From Amaricoccus solimangrovi (GTDB lineage Bacteria; Pseudomonadota; Alphaproteobacteria; Rhodobacterales; Rhodobacteraceae), in the NCBI RefSeq assembly GCF_006385685.1, contig NZ_VFRP01000001.1:310001-374000 (forward strand): DNA of 64,000 nt. Direction: 5' to 3'. Of this stretch, positions 34,066 through 43,637 are shown in pieces (position 1 is the stretch's first letter; each line of letters begins with the position of its first letter). The notes under the pieces are model-generated. The model ran no database searches. It was not told the origin of the DNA and was given only the letters and a program-made list of their open reading frames with translations. The translations under genes were made by a program, and so were the position numbers.

Positions 34066-35592
34066 ATGGCTGGTGTTCGACCCGTCGTGCTTTGCATCCT
34101 CGATGGCTGGGGGCTCCGCGCGGAGACCGAGGCGAACGCGGTGGCGCTCGGGAACACGCCGAACTTCGACCGGATCTGGCGGGAATGCCCGCATGCCCAG
34201 CTCGCCGCGCACGGCCCCGATGTCGGCCTGCCCGAGGGGCAGATGGGCAATTCCGAGGTCGGGCACATGAACATCGGCGCCGGCCGCGTGGTCTGGATGG
34301 ACCTGCCCCGGATCGACAATGCGATCGCGGACGGAAGCTTCGCCGCCAATCCGGCGCTCGCGGAATTCATCGCGAAGGTCAGGGCTGGTACCGGCGTCGC
34401 GCATATCGCCGGGCTGACCTCGCCCGGGGGCGTGCACGCGCATCAGCGCCACATGACCGCGCTCGCGGAGGCGATGGTCGCCGCGGGGCTGCGCGTCGAG
34501 GCGCATTGCTTTCTCGACGGGCGCGACGTGCCGCCGAAATCCGCCGCCGAGCAGATCGCGGCCTTCGAGGCGAGCCTGCCGGAAGGCGCGCGGATCGCGA
34601 CGATCTCGGGCCGGTTCTACGCGATGGACCGCGACAACCGCTGGGAGCGGGTGGCCGCGGCGGTGGCGGCGATCCTGAGGGGCGAGGGCAAGCACGCGGC
34701 GAACGCGGCGGAGGCGGTCGCCGGCGCCTACATGGCCGGCGAGACGGACGAATTCGTGACGCCGACGGTGATCGGCGACTACGCGGGTGTTCGGGACGGC
34801 GACGGGCTCGCCTTCGCCAATTTCCGCGCCGACCGCGCGCGCGAGATCCTCGGCGCGCTGATCCTGCCCGGTTTCGACGGCTATGACGTGGGCGCGCGGC
34901 CGGCCTTCGCCTCGGTGCTCGGCATGGTCGAATATTCCGACACGCTGAGGGAGCACCTGCTGGTGATGTTCCCCTCCGGCGAGATCGTGAACACGCTCGG
35001 CCACTGGGTGGCCACGCATGGCAGGAAGCAGTTCCGCATCGCGGAGACCGAGAAATACCCGCATGTGACCTTCTTCCTCAACGGCGGAGTCGAGGTGCCG
35101 GAGGGCGGCGAGGAGCGCTACATGGCGCCGAGCCCGAAGGTACGGACCTATGACCTGCAGCCCGAGATGTCGGAGCCGGAGGTGGCCGAGCATCTCGTCG
35201 CGGCGATCCGCTCGGGCGAGATGGATCTCATCGTCTGCAACTTCGCCAATCCCGACATGGTGGGCCATACCGGCTCGCTCGAGGCGGCGATCAAGGCGGT
35301 CGAGGCGGTGGACGAGGGGCTGGGCGCGGTGCTGGCGGCGGTCCGGGACATGGGCGGCGCGCTCATCGTCACGGCGGACCACGGCAATTGCGAGACCATG
35401 GTCGATCCCGAGACCGGCGGCCCCCATACCGCGCATACGCTCAACCCGGTCCCGGTGATCCTCGTCGGCGGCCCGGAGGGCGCGGGGCTCCGGAACGGGC
35501 GGCTTTCCGACCTGGCGCCGACGCTTCTCGAACTCATGGGCATGCCCCGGCCCGCCGAGATGACCGGGCAGAGCCTGATCGTTCCGGCGTGA
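34066..35592 (+). CDS. gpmI: 2,3-bisphosphoglycerate-independent phosphoglycerate mutase
   Basis: Glycolytic enzyme interconverting 3- and 2-phosphoglycerate with two metal ions (usually Mn). The 508-aa protein carries the metal/nucleophile region LDGWG and MGNSEVGHMNIGAG with catalytic serine S63, and the C-terminal metal site TADHGNCE. It is normal length. It is first in gpmI-envC-ctpA-rppH, overlapping the envC-like start by four bases (GTGA). Confidence 0.97.
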   Translation: MAGVRPVVLCILDGWGLRAETEANAVALGNTPNFDRIWRECPHAQLAAHGPDVGLPEGQMGNSEVGHMNIGAGRVVWMDLPRIDNAIADGSFAANPALAEFIAKVRAGTGVAHIAGLTSPGGVHAHQRHMTALAEAMVAAGLRVEAHCFLDGRDVPPKSAAEQIAAFEASLPEGARIATISGRFYAMDRDNRWERVAAAVAAILRGEGKHAANAAEAVAGAYMAGETDEFVTPTVIGDYAGVRDGDGLAFANFRADRAREILGALILPGFDGYDVGARPAFASVLGMVEYSDTLREHLLVMFPSGEIVNTLGHWVATHGRKQFRIAETEKYPHVTFFLNGGVEVPEGGEERYMAPSPKVRTYDLQPEMSEPEVAEHLVAAIRSGEMDLIVCNFANPDMVGHTGSLEAAIKAVEAVDEGLGAVLAAVRDMGGALIVTADHGNCETMVDPETGGPHTAHTLNPVPVILVGGPEGAGLRNGRLSDLAPTLLELMGMPRPAEMTGQSLIVPA

Positions 35593-36890
35593 GGGCTGGC
35601 ACGCTCTCCCGCGCGCGGCGGGCGCTCGCGGCCTCCGCTCTCGGTCTCGCGCTCGCGCCCGGCGCGCTGGGCGCCACGCCGGCCGAGGACATGGCGGAGG
35701 CGGCGAAGCGCATCGACGCCGCCGGCGCCGATCTCGCCGCCGCGTCCGACCCGGCGACGCGGGTCGGCGCGCTGACGCGCGCGATCGGCGCCTATCAGGC
35801 CGCGCTCGACATCCTGCGCGCGGGCGTAAGCGGGGCCAATGCGCGCGAGCGCGAGCTCTCGGAGGAGCTCGAGACGCGGCGGAGCGAGATCCAGCACCTG
35901 ATCGCCGCGCTCGAGACGATGGCGCGCACGCCGCCGCCCGCGCAGGGGATGATCCATCCGGGCGGCCCGGTCGCCGCCGCCCGCGCGGCCGCGACGCTCT
36001 CGAAGCTGACGCCGGCGCTGCGCGACGAGGCCGGGGAGCTGGCGCGCGAATACGACGCGCTGACGGAGCTGCGCCGGCTGCGGCTCGACGGCGAGCGCGA
36101 CCTCGCCACGGGCATCGCCGCGCTCGGCGCCGCGCGGACCGAGCTCGAGGACAGGCTGAGCGACGAGGCGCCGCCGCAGCCGCGCGAGACCGAGGATCCC
36201 GCCATGGCCGCGATCCTGCGCGGCAGCGACACGCTGACGACGCTCGCCGCGAAGCTCGCGGCGCAGGGGGGGGGCAAGCGCGTGGCGAGGGACGCGCCGG
36301 CGCCGAGGCTGGCCCGGCCGGTGCCGGGCGAGATCGTGCGCCGCTTCGAGGAACCCGACGCCGCGGGCGTGCGGCGGCCGGGGATCACGATGCGCGCCCC
36401 GCCGCTCTCGCTCGTGAGCGCGCCCGCTGACGGGATCGTGCGCTACGTCGGGCCGTTTCTGGATTATGGCTATGTCGTGGTGGTCGAGACCGACGACGGC
36501 ACGCTCGTCGTCCTGGCCGGGCTCGCGCGGGTCCAGGTCGAGACCGGCGCGGCGACGCGGCGGGGCGACCTGCTCGGCCAGCTTGGCGGTCCCGCCTACG
36601 AGGGGGCGGACGCCTCGCGGCCCGCGCCCGGCGCGGGGCTCGCGCTCGCGGATCCGGCCGGGGAGGCGGAGGCCGAGGACGGCCCCTCGGCGGCGGAGCT
36701 CGCGGAGGATATCGCCGCCGGCGGGGAGGACGGGGACGCGGGACCCGACACCGAAGCGGTGGAGACGGAGGCCGCGCCCGGGGCCGGGGAGGAGCCGGCC
36801 ACTGGCGCGGACGAGATGCTCTATATAGAAGTGAGGCGCGGACAGGGGCCGGTCGACCCGGCCGGACTGTTCGAGAGCGAGAACGGATAG
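35589..36890 (+). CDS. EnvC-like murein hydrolase activator (degenerate LytM)
   Basis: A 433-aa periplasmic protein with a signal-peptide-like N-terminus (ALAASALGLALAPGALGA), a long coiled-coil region (about 30-220) and a C-terminal M23/LytM-like fold (PVPGEIVRRFEEPDAAG...VSAPADGIVRYVGPFLDYG). The zinc ligands of active M23 enzymes (HxxxD and HxH) are absent, as in EnvC, which activates amidases rather than cutting peptidoglycan itself. An acidic, alanine-rich insertion (about 335-405) interrupts the end. It starts at GTG overlapping the gpmI stop and precedes ctpA. Confidence 0.85.
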   Translation: MRAGTLSRARRALAASALGLALAPGALGATPAEDMAEAAKRIDAAGADLAAASDPATRVGALTRAIGAYQAALDILRAGVSGANARERELSEELETRRSEIQHLIAALETMARTPPPAQGMIHPGGPVAAARAAATLSKLTPALRDEAGELAREYDALTELRRLRLDGERDLATGIAALGAARTELEDRLSDEAPPQPRETEDPAMAAILRGSDTLTTLAAKLAAQGGGKRVARDAPAPRLARPVPGEIVRRFEEPDAAGVRRPGITMRAPPLSLVSAPADGIVRYVGPFLDYGYVVVVETDDGTLVVLAGLARVQVETGAATRRGDLLGQLGGPAYEGADASRPAPGAGLALADPAGEAEAEDGPSAAELAEDIAAGGEDGDAGPDTEAVETEAAPGAGEEPATGADEMLYIEVRRGQGPVDPAGLFESENG

Positions 36891-36900
36891 GAATGGCTCG

Positions 36901-38244
36901 ATGAGAAAATTACTGCTGGCGAGCGCGGCCGGCGCGGTCCTGGGAGTGATTGTCAGCACGCAGTTCGCCGGGCCGCTGGTCGCGCAGGAGGCTGACAAGG
37001 ACAAGTCGGTCTACGAGGAGCTCGACCTGTTCGGCGACGTGTTCGAGCGCATCCGGACCTCCTATGTCGAGCCGGTGGACGACAAGAAGCTCATCGAGGC
37101 GGCGATCAACGGCATGCTCTCGTCGCTCGATCCGCATTCGAGCTACCTGCCGCCGGACGATTTCGACGACATGCAGGTGCAGACCAAGGGCGAGTTCGGC
37201 GGGCTCGGCATCGAGGTCACGCAGGAGAACGGCGTGGTCAAGGTCGTCTCGCCGATCGAGGATACCCCGGCGGACAAGGCCGGGATCAAGCCGGGCGACC
37301 TCATCACCCAGGTGGACGGGGAGAGCGTCGTCGGCCTCAACCTCAACGACGCGGTCGACCTGATGCGCGGCCCCGTCGGCTCCGAGATCACGATCACGAT
37401 CCAGCGCGAGGGCACGCCCGATCCGTTCGACGTGAAGCTGACGCGCGAGATGATCAAGACCTCGCCGGTCAAGAGCCAGCTCATCGACGGCGTCGTGGTG
37501 CTGCGCGTCTCGACCTTCAACGAGCAGACCTATCCGAACCTCGAGAAGCAGCTCAGGGAGCAGGTCGAGGCCGCGGGCGGCATGGACAAGGTCACGGGTT
37601 TCATCCTCGACCTGCGCAACGATCCGGGCGGGCTCCTGAACCAGGCGATCTCGGTCGTCGACGCCTTCCTCGATTCGGGCGAGATCGTCTCGACGCGGGG
37701 CCGCGACCCGCGCGACAGCGAACGCTACAACGCGACGCCGGGCGACCTGACCGAGGGCAAGCCCATGGTCGTGCTGGTGAACGGCGGTTCGGCGAGCGCG
37801 TCGGAGATCGTCGCGGGCGCGCTGCAGGACCATCGCCGCGCGGTGATCCTCGGCACGCAGAGCTTCGGCAAGGGCTCGGTCCAGACGATCATGCCGGTGC
37901 AGGACGACGGCGCGCTCCGGCTCACCACCGCGCGCTACTACACGCCCTCGGGCCGCTCGATCCAGGCGCTCGGCATCGCGCCGGACATCGTCGTCGAGCA
38001 GCCGGCCCCGGGCGAGAAGCCCGAGGACGAGGCCGAGGCGCAGCCGACCGTGCCGCAGATGCGCTCCGAGGCGGATCTGCGCGGCGCGCTGACCAACGAC
38101 CAGCTGACCGAGGACGAGAAGAAGCAGCTCGAGGCGGCGAAGAAGCACCAGGAGGAGACCGCGAAACTGCGCGCCTCCGACTACCAGCTCAGCTACGGCG
38201 TCGATCTGCTGCGCGGCATGTCCTTCATGCACGCCGAGAACTGA
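36901..38244 (+). CDS. ctpA: C-terminal processing protease (S41 family)
   Basis: A 447-aa periplasmic serine protease with an N-terminal signal/anchor helix, a PDZ domain (about 95-175) and the S41 catalytic core. The nucleophile is S299 (GGSASASEI) and the base K324 (SFGKGSVQT), 25 residues apart as in Prc. It trims C-termini of periplasmic proteins and may regulate murein hydrolases. The start has GGAATGGCTCG upstream. It shares one base with the start of rppH. Confidence 0.95.
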   Translation: MRKLLLASAAGAVLGVIVSTQFAGPLVAQEADKDKSVYEELDLFGDVFERIRTSYVEPVDDKKLIEAAINGMLSSLDPHSSYLPPDDFDDMQVQTKGEFGGLGIEVTQENGVVKVVSPIEDTPADKAGIKPGDLITQVDGESVVGLNLNDAVDLMRGPVGSEITITIQREGTPDPFDVKLTREMIKTSPVKSQLIDGVVVLRVSTFNEQTYPNLEKQLREQVEAAGGMDKVTGFILDLRNDPGGLLNQAISVVDAFLDSGEIVSTRGRDPRDSERYNATPGDLTEGKPMVVLVNGGSASASEIVAGALQDHRRAVILGTQSFGKGSVQTIMPVQDDGALRLTTARYYTPSGRSIQALGIAPDIVVEQPAPGEKPEDEAEAQPTVPQMRSEADLRGALTNDQLTEDEKKQLEAAKKHQEETAKLRASDYQLSYGVDLLRGMSFMHAEN

Positions 38245-38741
38245 TGGCCGGGGAAACGGCCATCGATCCCGCCGCGCTGCCCTACCGGCCCTGCGTCGGC
38301 GTGGTGCTGATGAACCGCGAAGGCCTCGTCTTCGCGGGACAGCGGCTCGACACGCCCGGCGCCTGGCAGATGCCGCAGGGCGGCATCGACAAGGGCGAGG
38401 AGCCGCTGGAGGCGGCGCTGCGCGAACTGGGCGAGGAGACCGGGGTCGGGCCGGGGTCGGTCGAGTTCCTCGCGCAGACGCGCGACTGGCTGACCTACGA
38501 CCTGCCGCCGCGTCTGCTCGGCAAGGTCTGGAACGGCAGGTTCCGGGGACAGCGCCAGATCTGGGCGCTGTTCCGCTTCCACGGCTCGGACGACGAGGTG
38601 CGGCTCGACCAGCCGCACCCGGAATTCGGGGAATGGGCCTGGATGCGCCCGGCCGATGTCGTCGAGCGCATCGTCCCGTTCAAGCGCGCGATCTACACGC
38701 GCGTCTTCGCGGATTTCGCGGACCGCCTCGCCCCCGGCTGA
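38244..38741 (+). CDS. rppH: RNA 5'-pyrophosphohydrolase (NUDIX)
   Basis: Removes pyrophosphate from the 5' end of primary transcripts, starting RNase E-dependent decay. The 165-aa protein begins with the RppH-type [18 protein letters not shown] and has the [12 protein letters not shown] approach to a complete Nudix box ([11 protein letters not shown]... RELGEETGV). Translation starts within the ctpA stop (TGATG). It lies in the order gpmI-envC-ctpA-rppH. Confidence 0.94.
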   Translation: MAGETAIDPAALPYRPCVGVVLMNREGLVFAGQRLDTPGAWQMPQGGIDKGEEPLEAALRELGEETGVGPGSVEFLAQTRDWLTYDLPPRLLGKVWNGRFRGQRQIWALFRFHGSDDEVRLDQPHPEFGEWAWMRPADVVERIVPFKRAIYTRVFADFADRLAPG

Positions 38742-38786
38742 CGGTCCCGGGCGTCCCGGGCCGGGCCCGGGATCGCGGCGCGCGGA

Positions 38787-39350
38787 TCAGGCGCGCTCGA
38801 CGTATTCCATCGTCTCCGTCGAGACGATGACCGCCTCGCCCTCGCCGACGAAGGGCGGGATCATGATCCGCACGCCGTTGTCGAGGATCGCCGGCTTGAA
38901 GCTGTTGGCCGCGGTCTGGCCCTTCACCGCCGGCTCGGTCTCGGTGACGGTGCAGGTCACCTTGTCCGGGAGCTGCGCGTTCAGCGCCTCTTCCTCGTAA
39001 TACTCGACGACGATGGTCATGCCGTCCTGCAGGAAGGGGCGGCGGTCGCCGAAGATGTCGGCGGGGATCGTCACCTGCTCGAAGGTCTCGGCATCCATGA
39101 AGTGGAGCAGGCCGTCGCTCTCGTAGAGGAACTGCTGGTCCTTCTGCTCGAGGCGCACGCGCTCCACCTTGTCGGCCGAGCGGAAACGCTCGTTGAGCTT
39201 GCGGTTGTCGCGGATGTTCTTCATCTCGACCTGGGCGAAGGCGCCGCCCTTGCCGGGCTTCACATGCGCGACCTTGACCGCGACCCAGAGCCCGCCGTCA
39301 TGTTCGAGGATATTGCCCGGCCGAATTTCATTGCCGTTGATCTTGGGCAT
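38787..39350 (-). CDS. efp: Elongation factor P
   Basis: Relieves ribosome stalling at polyproline by binding between the P and E sites. 187 aa with the three-beta-domain fold. The tip loop is [10 protein letters not shown] with K34, the residue that is beta-lysylated when EpmAB is present. The start at 39350 (MPKINGNEI) fits the family; an upstream ATG at 39365 is less likely. The gene converges on rppH. Confidence 0.97.
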   Translation of the reverse strand: MPKINGNEIRPGNILEHDGGLWVAVKVAHVKPGKGGAFAQVEMKNIRDNRKLNERFRSADKVERVRLEQKDQQFLYESDGLLHFMDAETFEQVTIPADIFGDRRPFLQDGMTIVVEYYEEEALNAQLPDKVTCTVTETEPAVKGQTAANSFKPAILDNGVRIMIPPFVGEGEAVIVSTETMEYVERA

Positions 39351-39532
39351 CGCCGCCAGTTCCATTCATGAGTTGGAAATCGCGGCTCGCTATATGCTGA
39401 ACTTCGCGCGCTGGCAAGTTGCCGGCACGCGGCCCCAGCGACCCGAGGCCCGTCCCGAGGCCGCGCCTCGCCGGCCGCGCCGCCCTCCGAACCGCCGGAA
39501 GCGGGTCGCGTTTCTCCAGTTCATGAGTGACG

Positions 39533-41113
39533 ATGACCCCGATCGAAGGCGTTCCCTCCGCGCTCGCGCTTGCCATGCGCGCGCATGGCTTCACCGGACT
39601 GACCGAAATCCAGGCGGCGATCCGCGATCGGCCCGATCCCCGCCGCGACCTCCTCGTCTCCGCGCCCACGGGATCGGGCAAGACCGTCGCGATCGGCCTC
39701 GCCCTCGCGCCGGATCTCTCCGAACCCGGTCCGGCGCCCCGCGCGCTGGTGCTCGTCCCCACGCGCGAACTCGCGGCGCAGGTGCGCGGCGAACTGGCCT
39801 GGCTCCATCACGCGGCGGGGATACGGGTCGCGCTCTGCGCCGGCGGCGCGGATCCCGGCGCGGAGGCGCGCGCGCTCGGCCGGGGCGCCGATCTCGTCGT
39901 GGCGACGCCGGGGCGGCTCCTCGCGCATCTGCGGAGCGGCGCCTTCGATCCGCGCGGGCTCGCCACGCTGGTGCTCGACGAGGCGGACGAGCTGCTCGCC
40001 CGCGGCTTTCGCGAGGATCTCGGGCGGATCCTCGCCCGGGCACCGGCGGGACGGCGGCTCTGCCTCTTCTCGGCGACGCTGAGCCCGGCGGTGGTCGCGC
40101 TGGCGGCGCGCCACCAGCGCGACGCGCGCAGGGTCGAGATCGCGGGCGGCGCGCGGCCGGGCGTGGTCCACGAGGCGATCGCGGTCGCGGCGGCGGAGCG
40201 CGACCGCGTGACGGGCAACCTGCTCTGCCTGACGGATCCCGCGCGCGCGCTCGTCTTCGCCGGGCGCCGCGACGGGGTGGCGCCGCTCGTCCGCCATCTC
40301 GAGGGGCGCGGCTTCCGGGCGGTGGCGCTCTCGGGCGCGCTCGACCAGGGCGCGCGCGACGCGGCGCTCGCGGCGCTGCGCGGGGGCGGCGCGCGGGTCT
40401 GCGTCGCCACCGACCTCGCCGCGCGCGGGCTCGACCTGCCGGGGCTCGATCTGGTGATCCACGCCGATCCGCCGGTCTCCCCGGAGGCCCTGGCGCATCG
40501 CTCGGGCCGGACCGGGCGGGCCGGGCGGGCCGGGCACGTGGTCCTGCTCGCGCCCCCGTCCGGGCGGCGGCGGCTCGTGGCGCTGGCGCGGCGGGCGGGG
40601 ATCGCGCTCCACTGGCGGGCCGAGCCAGCCGCGGAGGAAGTCGCGGCGCGGGAGCGCGCGCGGCTCCTCGGCTCGGTCGGGGCGGAAGCGCCGGAGGCCG
40701 CGGGGTCCGACGCGGCGCTTCTCGAGGCGCTGCGCGGGCGGGGCGCGCACCACCTGGCGCGCGCGTTCGCGGCGGGCTGGCACGCCGCGCGGCCCCGGTT
40801 CGCGCCACCCGCCACGCCGTCCGCCGCCCCATCCGCCGCCCCATCCGCCCCGCCGTCCGCCGTGCCACCCGCCGCGCCGGCCGGTGGCCCGGTCTGGTTC
40901 AGCCTGAACCGGGGCGGCGGCCAGGGCGACCTGCGCCGGCTGCTGCCGCTCATCCGCCGGATCGGCGGCGCCCGGCGCGAGGATATCGGCCGGGTGCGGG
41001 TCTTCGCCGCCGAGACGCATTTCGAGGCGCTGGCCCCGGCGGTCCCGGGCTTTCTCACCGCGCTCGGCCGCGAGTCGGACGGGCCGGCGCTCCGCCTCCT
41101 GAGCGGGCATTGA
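39533..41113 (+). CDS. DEAD-box RNA helicase with DbpA RNA-binding domain
   Basis: A 526-aa RNA helicase. The core shows SAPTGSGKT (Walker A), PTRELAAQV, TPGRLL, LDEADELL (DEAD), FSATLS and the helicase C end HRSGRTGRAGRAG. After a proline-rich spacer the C-terminal 75 residues match the DbpA RNA-binding domain (VWFSLNRGGGQGDLRRLLPL), which in E. coli targets hairpin 92 of 23S rRNA. A role in 50S assembly is therefore likely. A GTG six bases upstream is an alternative start. The rpsD promoter overlaps its stop codon. Confidence 0.9.
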   Translation: MTPIEGVPSALALAMRAHGFTGLTEIQAAIRDRPDPRRDLLVSAPTGSGKTVAIGLALAPDLSEPGPAPRALVLVPTRELAAQVRGELAWLHHAAGIRVALCAGGADPGAEARALGRGADLVVATPGRLLAHLRSGAFDPRGLATLVLDEADELLARGFREDLGRILARAPAGRRLCLFSATLSPAVVALAARHQRDARRVEIAGGARPGVVHEAIAVAAAERDRVTGNLLCLTDPARALVFAGRRDGVAPLVRHLEGRGFRAVALSGALDQGARDAALAALRGGGARVCVATDLAARGLDLPGLDLVIHADPPVSPEALAHRSGRTGRAGRAGHVVLLAPPSGRRRLVALARRAGIALHWRAEPAAEEVAARERARLLGSVGAEAPEAAGSDAALLEALRGRGAHHLARAFAAGWHAARPRFAPPATPSAAPSAAPSAPPSAVPPAAPAGGPVWFSLNRGGGQGDLRRLLPLIRRIGGARREDIGRVRVFAAETHFEALAPAVPGFLTALGRESDGPALRLLSGH

Positions 41114-41137
41114 CATCGCCCGCGCGATCGGTAGAAG
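41110..41137 (+). promoter_or_regulatory. Sigma-70 promoter of rpsD
   Basis: TTGACA (41110-41115), 16-bp spacer, TAGAAG (41132-41137). The -35 is perfect and overlaps the helicase stop codon (TGA 41111-41113). It would give a leader of about 125 nt before rpsD. Confidence 0.7.
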
Positions 41138-41187
41138 GGCGCGGCTCGCCATCCGTTGGGTTGGCGGGATCGACTGGCGTTCGCGGA

Positions 41188-41226
41188 CCCCGCAAGGGGA
41201 AACCTGTCGGCGAGGGGCAACCCTCG
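41188..41226 (+). ncRNA. Tandem GCAA-tetraloop hairpins in the rpsD leader
   Basis: CCCC-GCAA-GGGG (41188-41199) and CGAGGG-GCAA-CCCTCG (41211-41226), both perfect stems with GNRA tetraloops, followed by AAGGAGGACG (Shine-Dalgarno) and 34 more bases to the ATG. S4 is a known autoregulator of its own mRNA in several bacteria, so a protein-binding leader is plausible but unproven. Confidence 0.5.
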
Positions 41227-41270
41227 GCAAAGGAGGACGCCGCCCATATTCTGACGGATAGGAAGAGACC

Positions 41271-41891
41271 GTGACCAAGCGCACGAGTGCGAAATACAAG
41301 ATCGATCGCCGCATGGGCGAAAACATCTGGGGCCGTCCGAAGTCCCCGGTGAACAAGCGTGAATACGGCCCCGGCCAGCACGGCCAGCGCCGCAAGAACA
41401 AGATGTCGGACTTCGGCACCCAGCTCCGCGCGAAGCAGAAGCTGAAGGGCTACTACGGCGACCTGACCGAGAAGCAGTTCCGCAAGATCTACGGCGAAGC
41501 CGAGCGGATGCGCGGCGACACGTCGGAGCAGCTGATCGGCCTGCTGGAGCGCCGGCTCGACGCGGTGGTCTACCGCGCGAAGTTCGTGCCCACCATCTTC
41601 TCCGCGCGCCAGTTCGTGAACCACGGCCATGTCCAGGTGAACGGCCGCCGGGTCAACATCGCCTCCTACCAGGTGAAGGAAGGCGACGTGATCTCGATCC
41701 GCGAGAAGTCGCGCCAGCTCGCCATCGTGCTCGAGGCCGCGGGCTCGGCCGAGCGCGACACGCCGGAATACCTCCACGTCGATCACTCGAAGATGACGGC
41801 GGAATTCGTCCGCACCCCGGCGCTCTCGGACGTGCCGTACCCGGTGATGATGGAACCGAACCTCGTCGTCGAGTTCTACGCGAAGAACTGA
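41271..41891 (+). CDS. rpsD: 30S ribosomal protein S4
   Basis: Primary 16S rRNA-binding protein that nucleates 30S assembly, 206 aa. Family features include [16 protein letters not shown] at the N-terminus, the GPGQHGQRR segment, the S4 RNA-binding domain ([17 protein letters not shown]... [19 protein letters not shown]) and the end VVEFYAKN. It is a single gene with its own promoter, structured leader and terminator, separate from the alpha operon. Confidence 0.98.
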   Translation: MTKRTSAKYKIDRRMGENIWGRPKSPVNKREYGPGQHGQRRKNKMSDFGTQLRAKQKLKGYYGDLTEKQFRKIYGEAERMRGDTSEQLIGLLERRLDAVVYRAKFVPTIFSARQFVNHGHVQVNGRRVNIASYQVKEGDVISIREKSRQLAIVLEAAGSAERDTPEYLHVDHSKMTAEFVRTPALSDVPYPVMMEPNLVVEFYAKN

Positions 41892-41917
41892 TCTCCGGTC
41901 CCGCGAGGGATACCGGG

Positions 41918-41946
41918 AAGGGCCGTCCCTCGGGGCGGCCCTTTTT
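41918..41946 (+). terminator. Rho-independent terminator of rpsD
   Basis: Stem AAGGGCCG (41918-41925) with CGGCCCTT (41936-41943) and a run of five T (41942-41946), 27 bp after the rpsD stop. Confidence 0.9.
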
Positions 41947-41965
41947 CGTCGCGCGGCGCGACCGC

Positions 41966-42445
41966 TCAGGCGCGGGGCGCCGGGGCGCGGTGGCGCCACT
42001 CGTGCCAGACCAGCCAGCAGACCACGAGATCGAACACCGTCAGGACGATCAGCGCCGGCGCGTGGGTGTAGGAATAGCGGTAGAGCTGGTAGAGGATGAA
42101 GACGCCGAGCGCCGCGAGCGAGAGCGGATAGGCGAGCGGCTTTTCCCTCAGGAGGCCGAGGACGAGCGCGATCTTTATCGCGCCATGGCTGATCAGGTAG
42201 AAGGCGTAGAAGTTCTCCGTCGCCCCGGTCAGGCTCTGCGCGGCGCCGAGCAGATGCGTCGCCACGAAATCCCGCGGATCCTCGGTGAGTTCCTCCCGCG
42301 TGAGCAGGTTGACCCAGGAGAGGATCGTCGCCGTGCTCACGAGGTAGAAGAACAGCCCGCCGACGATCTCGATGAGCGCATGGGCCCCCTTGAGGAGGAT
42401 GCTGACCTCGAAGGTCTGGTGGATCCTGTTCTCGGGGATCTTCAT
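41966..42445 (-). CDS. DUF2127 membrane protein
   Basis: A 159-aa inner-membrane protein with about four hydrophobic segments. It starts with the DUF2127-like QTFEVSILLKGAHALIEIVGG and has the FYAFYLISHGAIKIALVLGLL segment. Function unknown. It is last in a leftward set with a PAP2 phosphatase (12-bp gap) and a ChrB-N-like gene. Start ATG; ribosome site overlaps the end of PAP2 (AGGGATCGG). The C-terminus is short and basic. Confidence 0.82.
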   Translation of the reverse strand: MKIPENRIHQTFEVSILLKGAHALIEIVGGLFFYLVSTATILSWVNLLTREELTEDPRDFVATHLLGAAQSLTGATENFYAFYLISHGAIKIALVLGLLREKPLAYPLSLAALGVFILYQLYRYSYTHAPALIVLTVFDLVVCWLVWHEWRHRAPAPRA

Positions 42446-42457
42446 GGAGGCCGATCC

Positions 42458-43009
42458 CTACAGGATCCCCGTCACGATCCGGTCGAGGCGCGTGCCCTCC
42501 GTGTAGAGCCGCGCGACGAGGAGCGCCGCCAGGACCGCGGTGAGCGCCCCGCCCAGCACGTCGCCCGCGTAATGCGTGCCGACATAGATCCGCGAGAAGC
42601 AGACGAGCAGCGCGGCGAGCCCGAAGGCAAGCCCCATCCGCCGCGTGCCGTGCAGGAGGAAGGCCGCGGCGATCGCCACGGTCGCCGTGGCGTGATCGGA
42701 GGGGAAGGACACGTCCGCGCTGCGCTCGATCAGCAGCCGGCTCACGCCCGCGTCGTAGGGGCGGACGCGGTGGACGAGATGGACGATGATCTGGTTGAGG
42801 AAGAGGCCGAGCAGGAAGGTGAGCCCGGCCGCCACCAGCACGTGGCGCGAATGCCGCCGGTCCGCGCCCCGCCACCATCGCAGCGCGACCGCGAGGACGA
42901 GGAGCGGCACGCCGATCCTCGATGTCCAGATCATCAGCGCGTCGAAGGCGGCGGAGCCGCCCGCCAGCCCGTTGATCGCCCGCGTCAGCGTCACGTCGAG
43001 ATGATACAT
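42458..43009 (-). CDS. PAP2-family phosphatase
   Basis: A 183-aa integral membrane phosphatase, probably acting on undecaprenyl or phosphatidic-type phosphates. The tripartite signature is present: RVRPYDAG, SFPSDHATATV and SRIYVGTHYAGDVLGG, the last two holding the catalytic histidines. It is the second gene of a ChrB-N, PAP2, DUF2127 run with 12-38 bp gaps. Substrate unknown. The start ATG at 43009 has GGACGGG upstream. Confidence 0.88.
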   Translation of the reverse strand: MYHLDVTLTRAINGLAGGSAAFDALMIWTSRIGVPLLVLAVALRWWRGADRRHSRHVLVAAGLTFLLGLFLNQIIVHLVHRVRPYDAGVSRLLIERSADVSFPSDHATATVAIAAAFLLHGTRRMGLAFGLAALLVCFSRIYVGTHYAGDVLGGALTAVLAALLVARLYTEGTRLDRIVTGIL

Positions 43010-43047
43010 TCCCGTCCTTCCTGTTGTCCCGTCCCCCGGGAAAAGCC

Positions 43048-43614
43048 TCAGCCGCGCCCGTCCTCGGGGGCGGGGCGGTTCTCGTCATGCGCCTCGAAGA
43101 CGCGCCGGGCATAGTCGTCGAGCATGGCCTTGCTCCGCGCCAGCCGCTCCCCGGCCAGCGCGCCGAGATCCGCGCCGTGGAAGTCGAGCTTGCGGATCTT
43201 CTCGAGCCAGTTCTCGAGCTTGCGGAACTCGGCATCCTCCTCCTCGAGTTCCGCGTAGGTGAACTTCGCGATCCGGATCTCCTTCTCGATCTCCCGCTGG
43301 AACGCCTCGCACTTGCCGAGGAACTCGCGGTATTCGTCGTCGCGGTCGGCCTTGAACCGCTCGACGACCTTGGCATGCTGCGCCGCGTCGAGCCCGTGGG
43401 TCCGGAGCAGGATGCACTCTCCCCGGATCTCGCCGATCTCGTTCTCGATGATCTTCAGCCGGCGCAGGTGGTCGTCCGTCGCGGGCAGCAGGCAGACCCC
43501 GCTCTGCAGGTAGACCGCCCCCAGCCCCTTCAGCCGCCGCCACAGGCTGACCCGGCGCGAGGTCGGCTCGCTCGGAACCTTGTAGACGAGAAGCAACCAG
43601 TGGATGTCGTCCAT
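43048..43614 (-). CDS. ChrB N-terminal-domain-like protein
   Basis: A 188-aa protein resembling the N-terminal domain of the chromate-response regulator ChrB (MDDIHWLLLVYKVPSEPTSRRVSLWRRLKGLGAVYLQSGV). The C-terminal ChrB domain is missing; instead there is a charged helical tail rich in Glu, Arg and Lys, probably coiled coil. No chromate transporter lies nearby. It is the first gene before PAP2 and DUF2127. The ATG at 43614 has GGGAGCG upstream; an in-frame GTG six bases earlier is possible. An inverted repeat sits 24 bp upstream. Confidence 0.75.
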   Translation of the reverse strand: MDDIHWLLLVYKVPSEPTSRRVSLWRRLKGLGAVYLQSGVCLLPATDDHLRRLKIIENEIGEIRGECILLRTHGLDAAQHAKVVERFKADRDDEYREFLGKCEAFQREIEKEIRIAKFTYAELEEEDAEFRKLENWLEKIRKLDFHGADLGALAGERLARSKAMLDDYARRVFEAHDENRPAPEDGRG

Positions 43615-43637
43615 GACCACGCTCCCGACGATTCTGT

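Noticed and set aside
41918-41946. Riboswitch or attenuator after rpsD
   Set aside because: It is a simple intrinsic terminator with a T-run, downstream of a single gene.
43048-43614. Chromate-resistance operon
   Set aside because: Only a ChrB N-terminal-like domain is present; there is no ChrA pump or C-terminal ChrB domain nearby.
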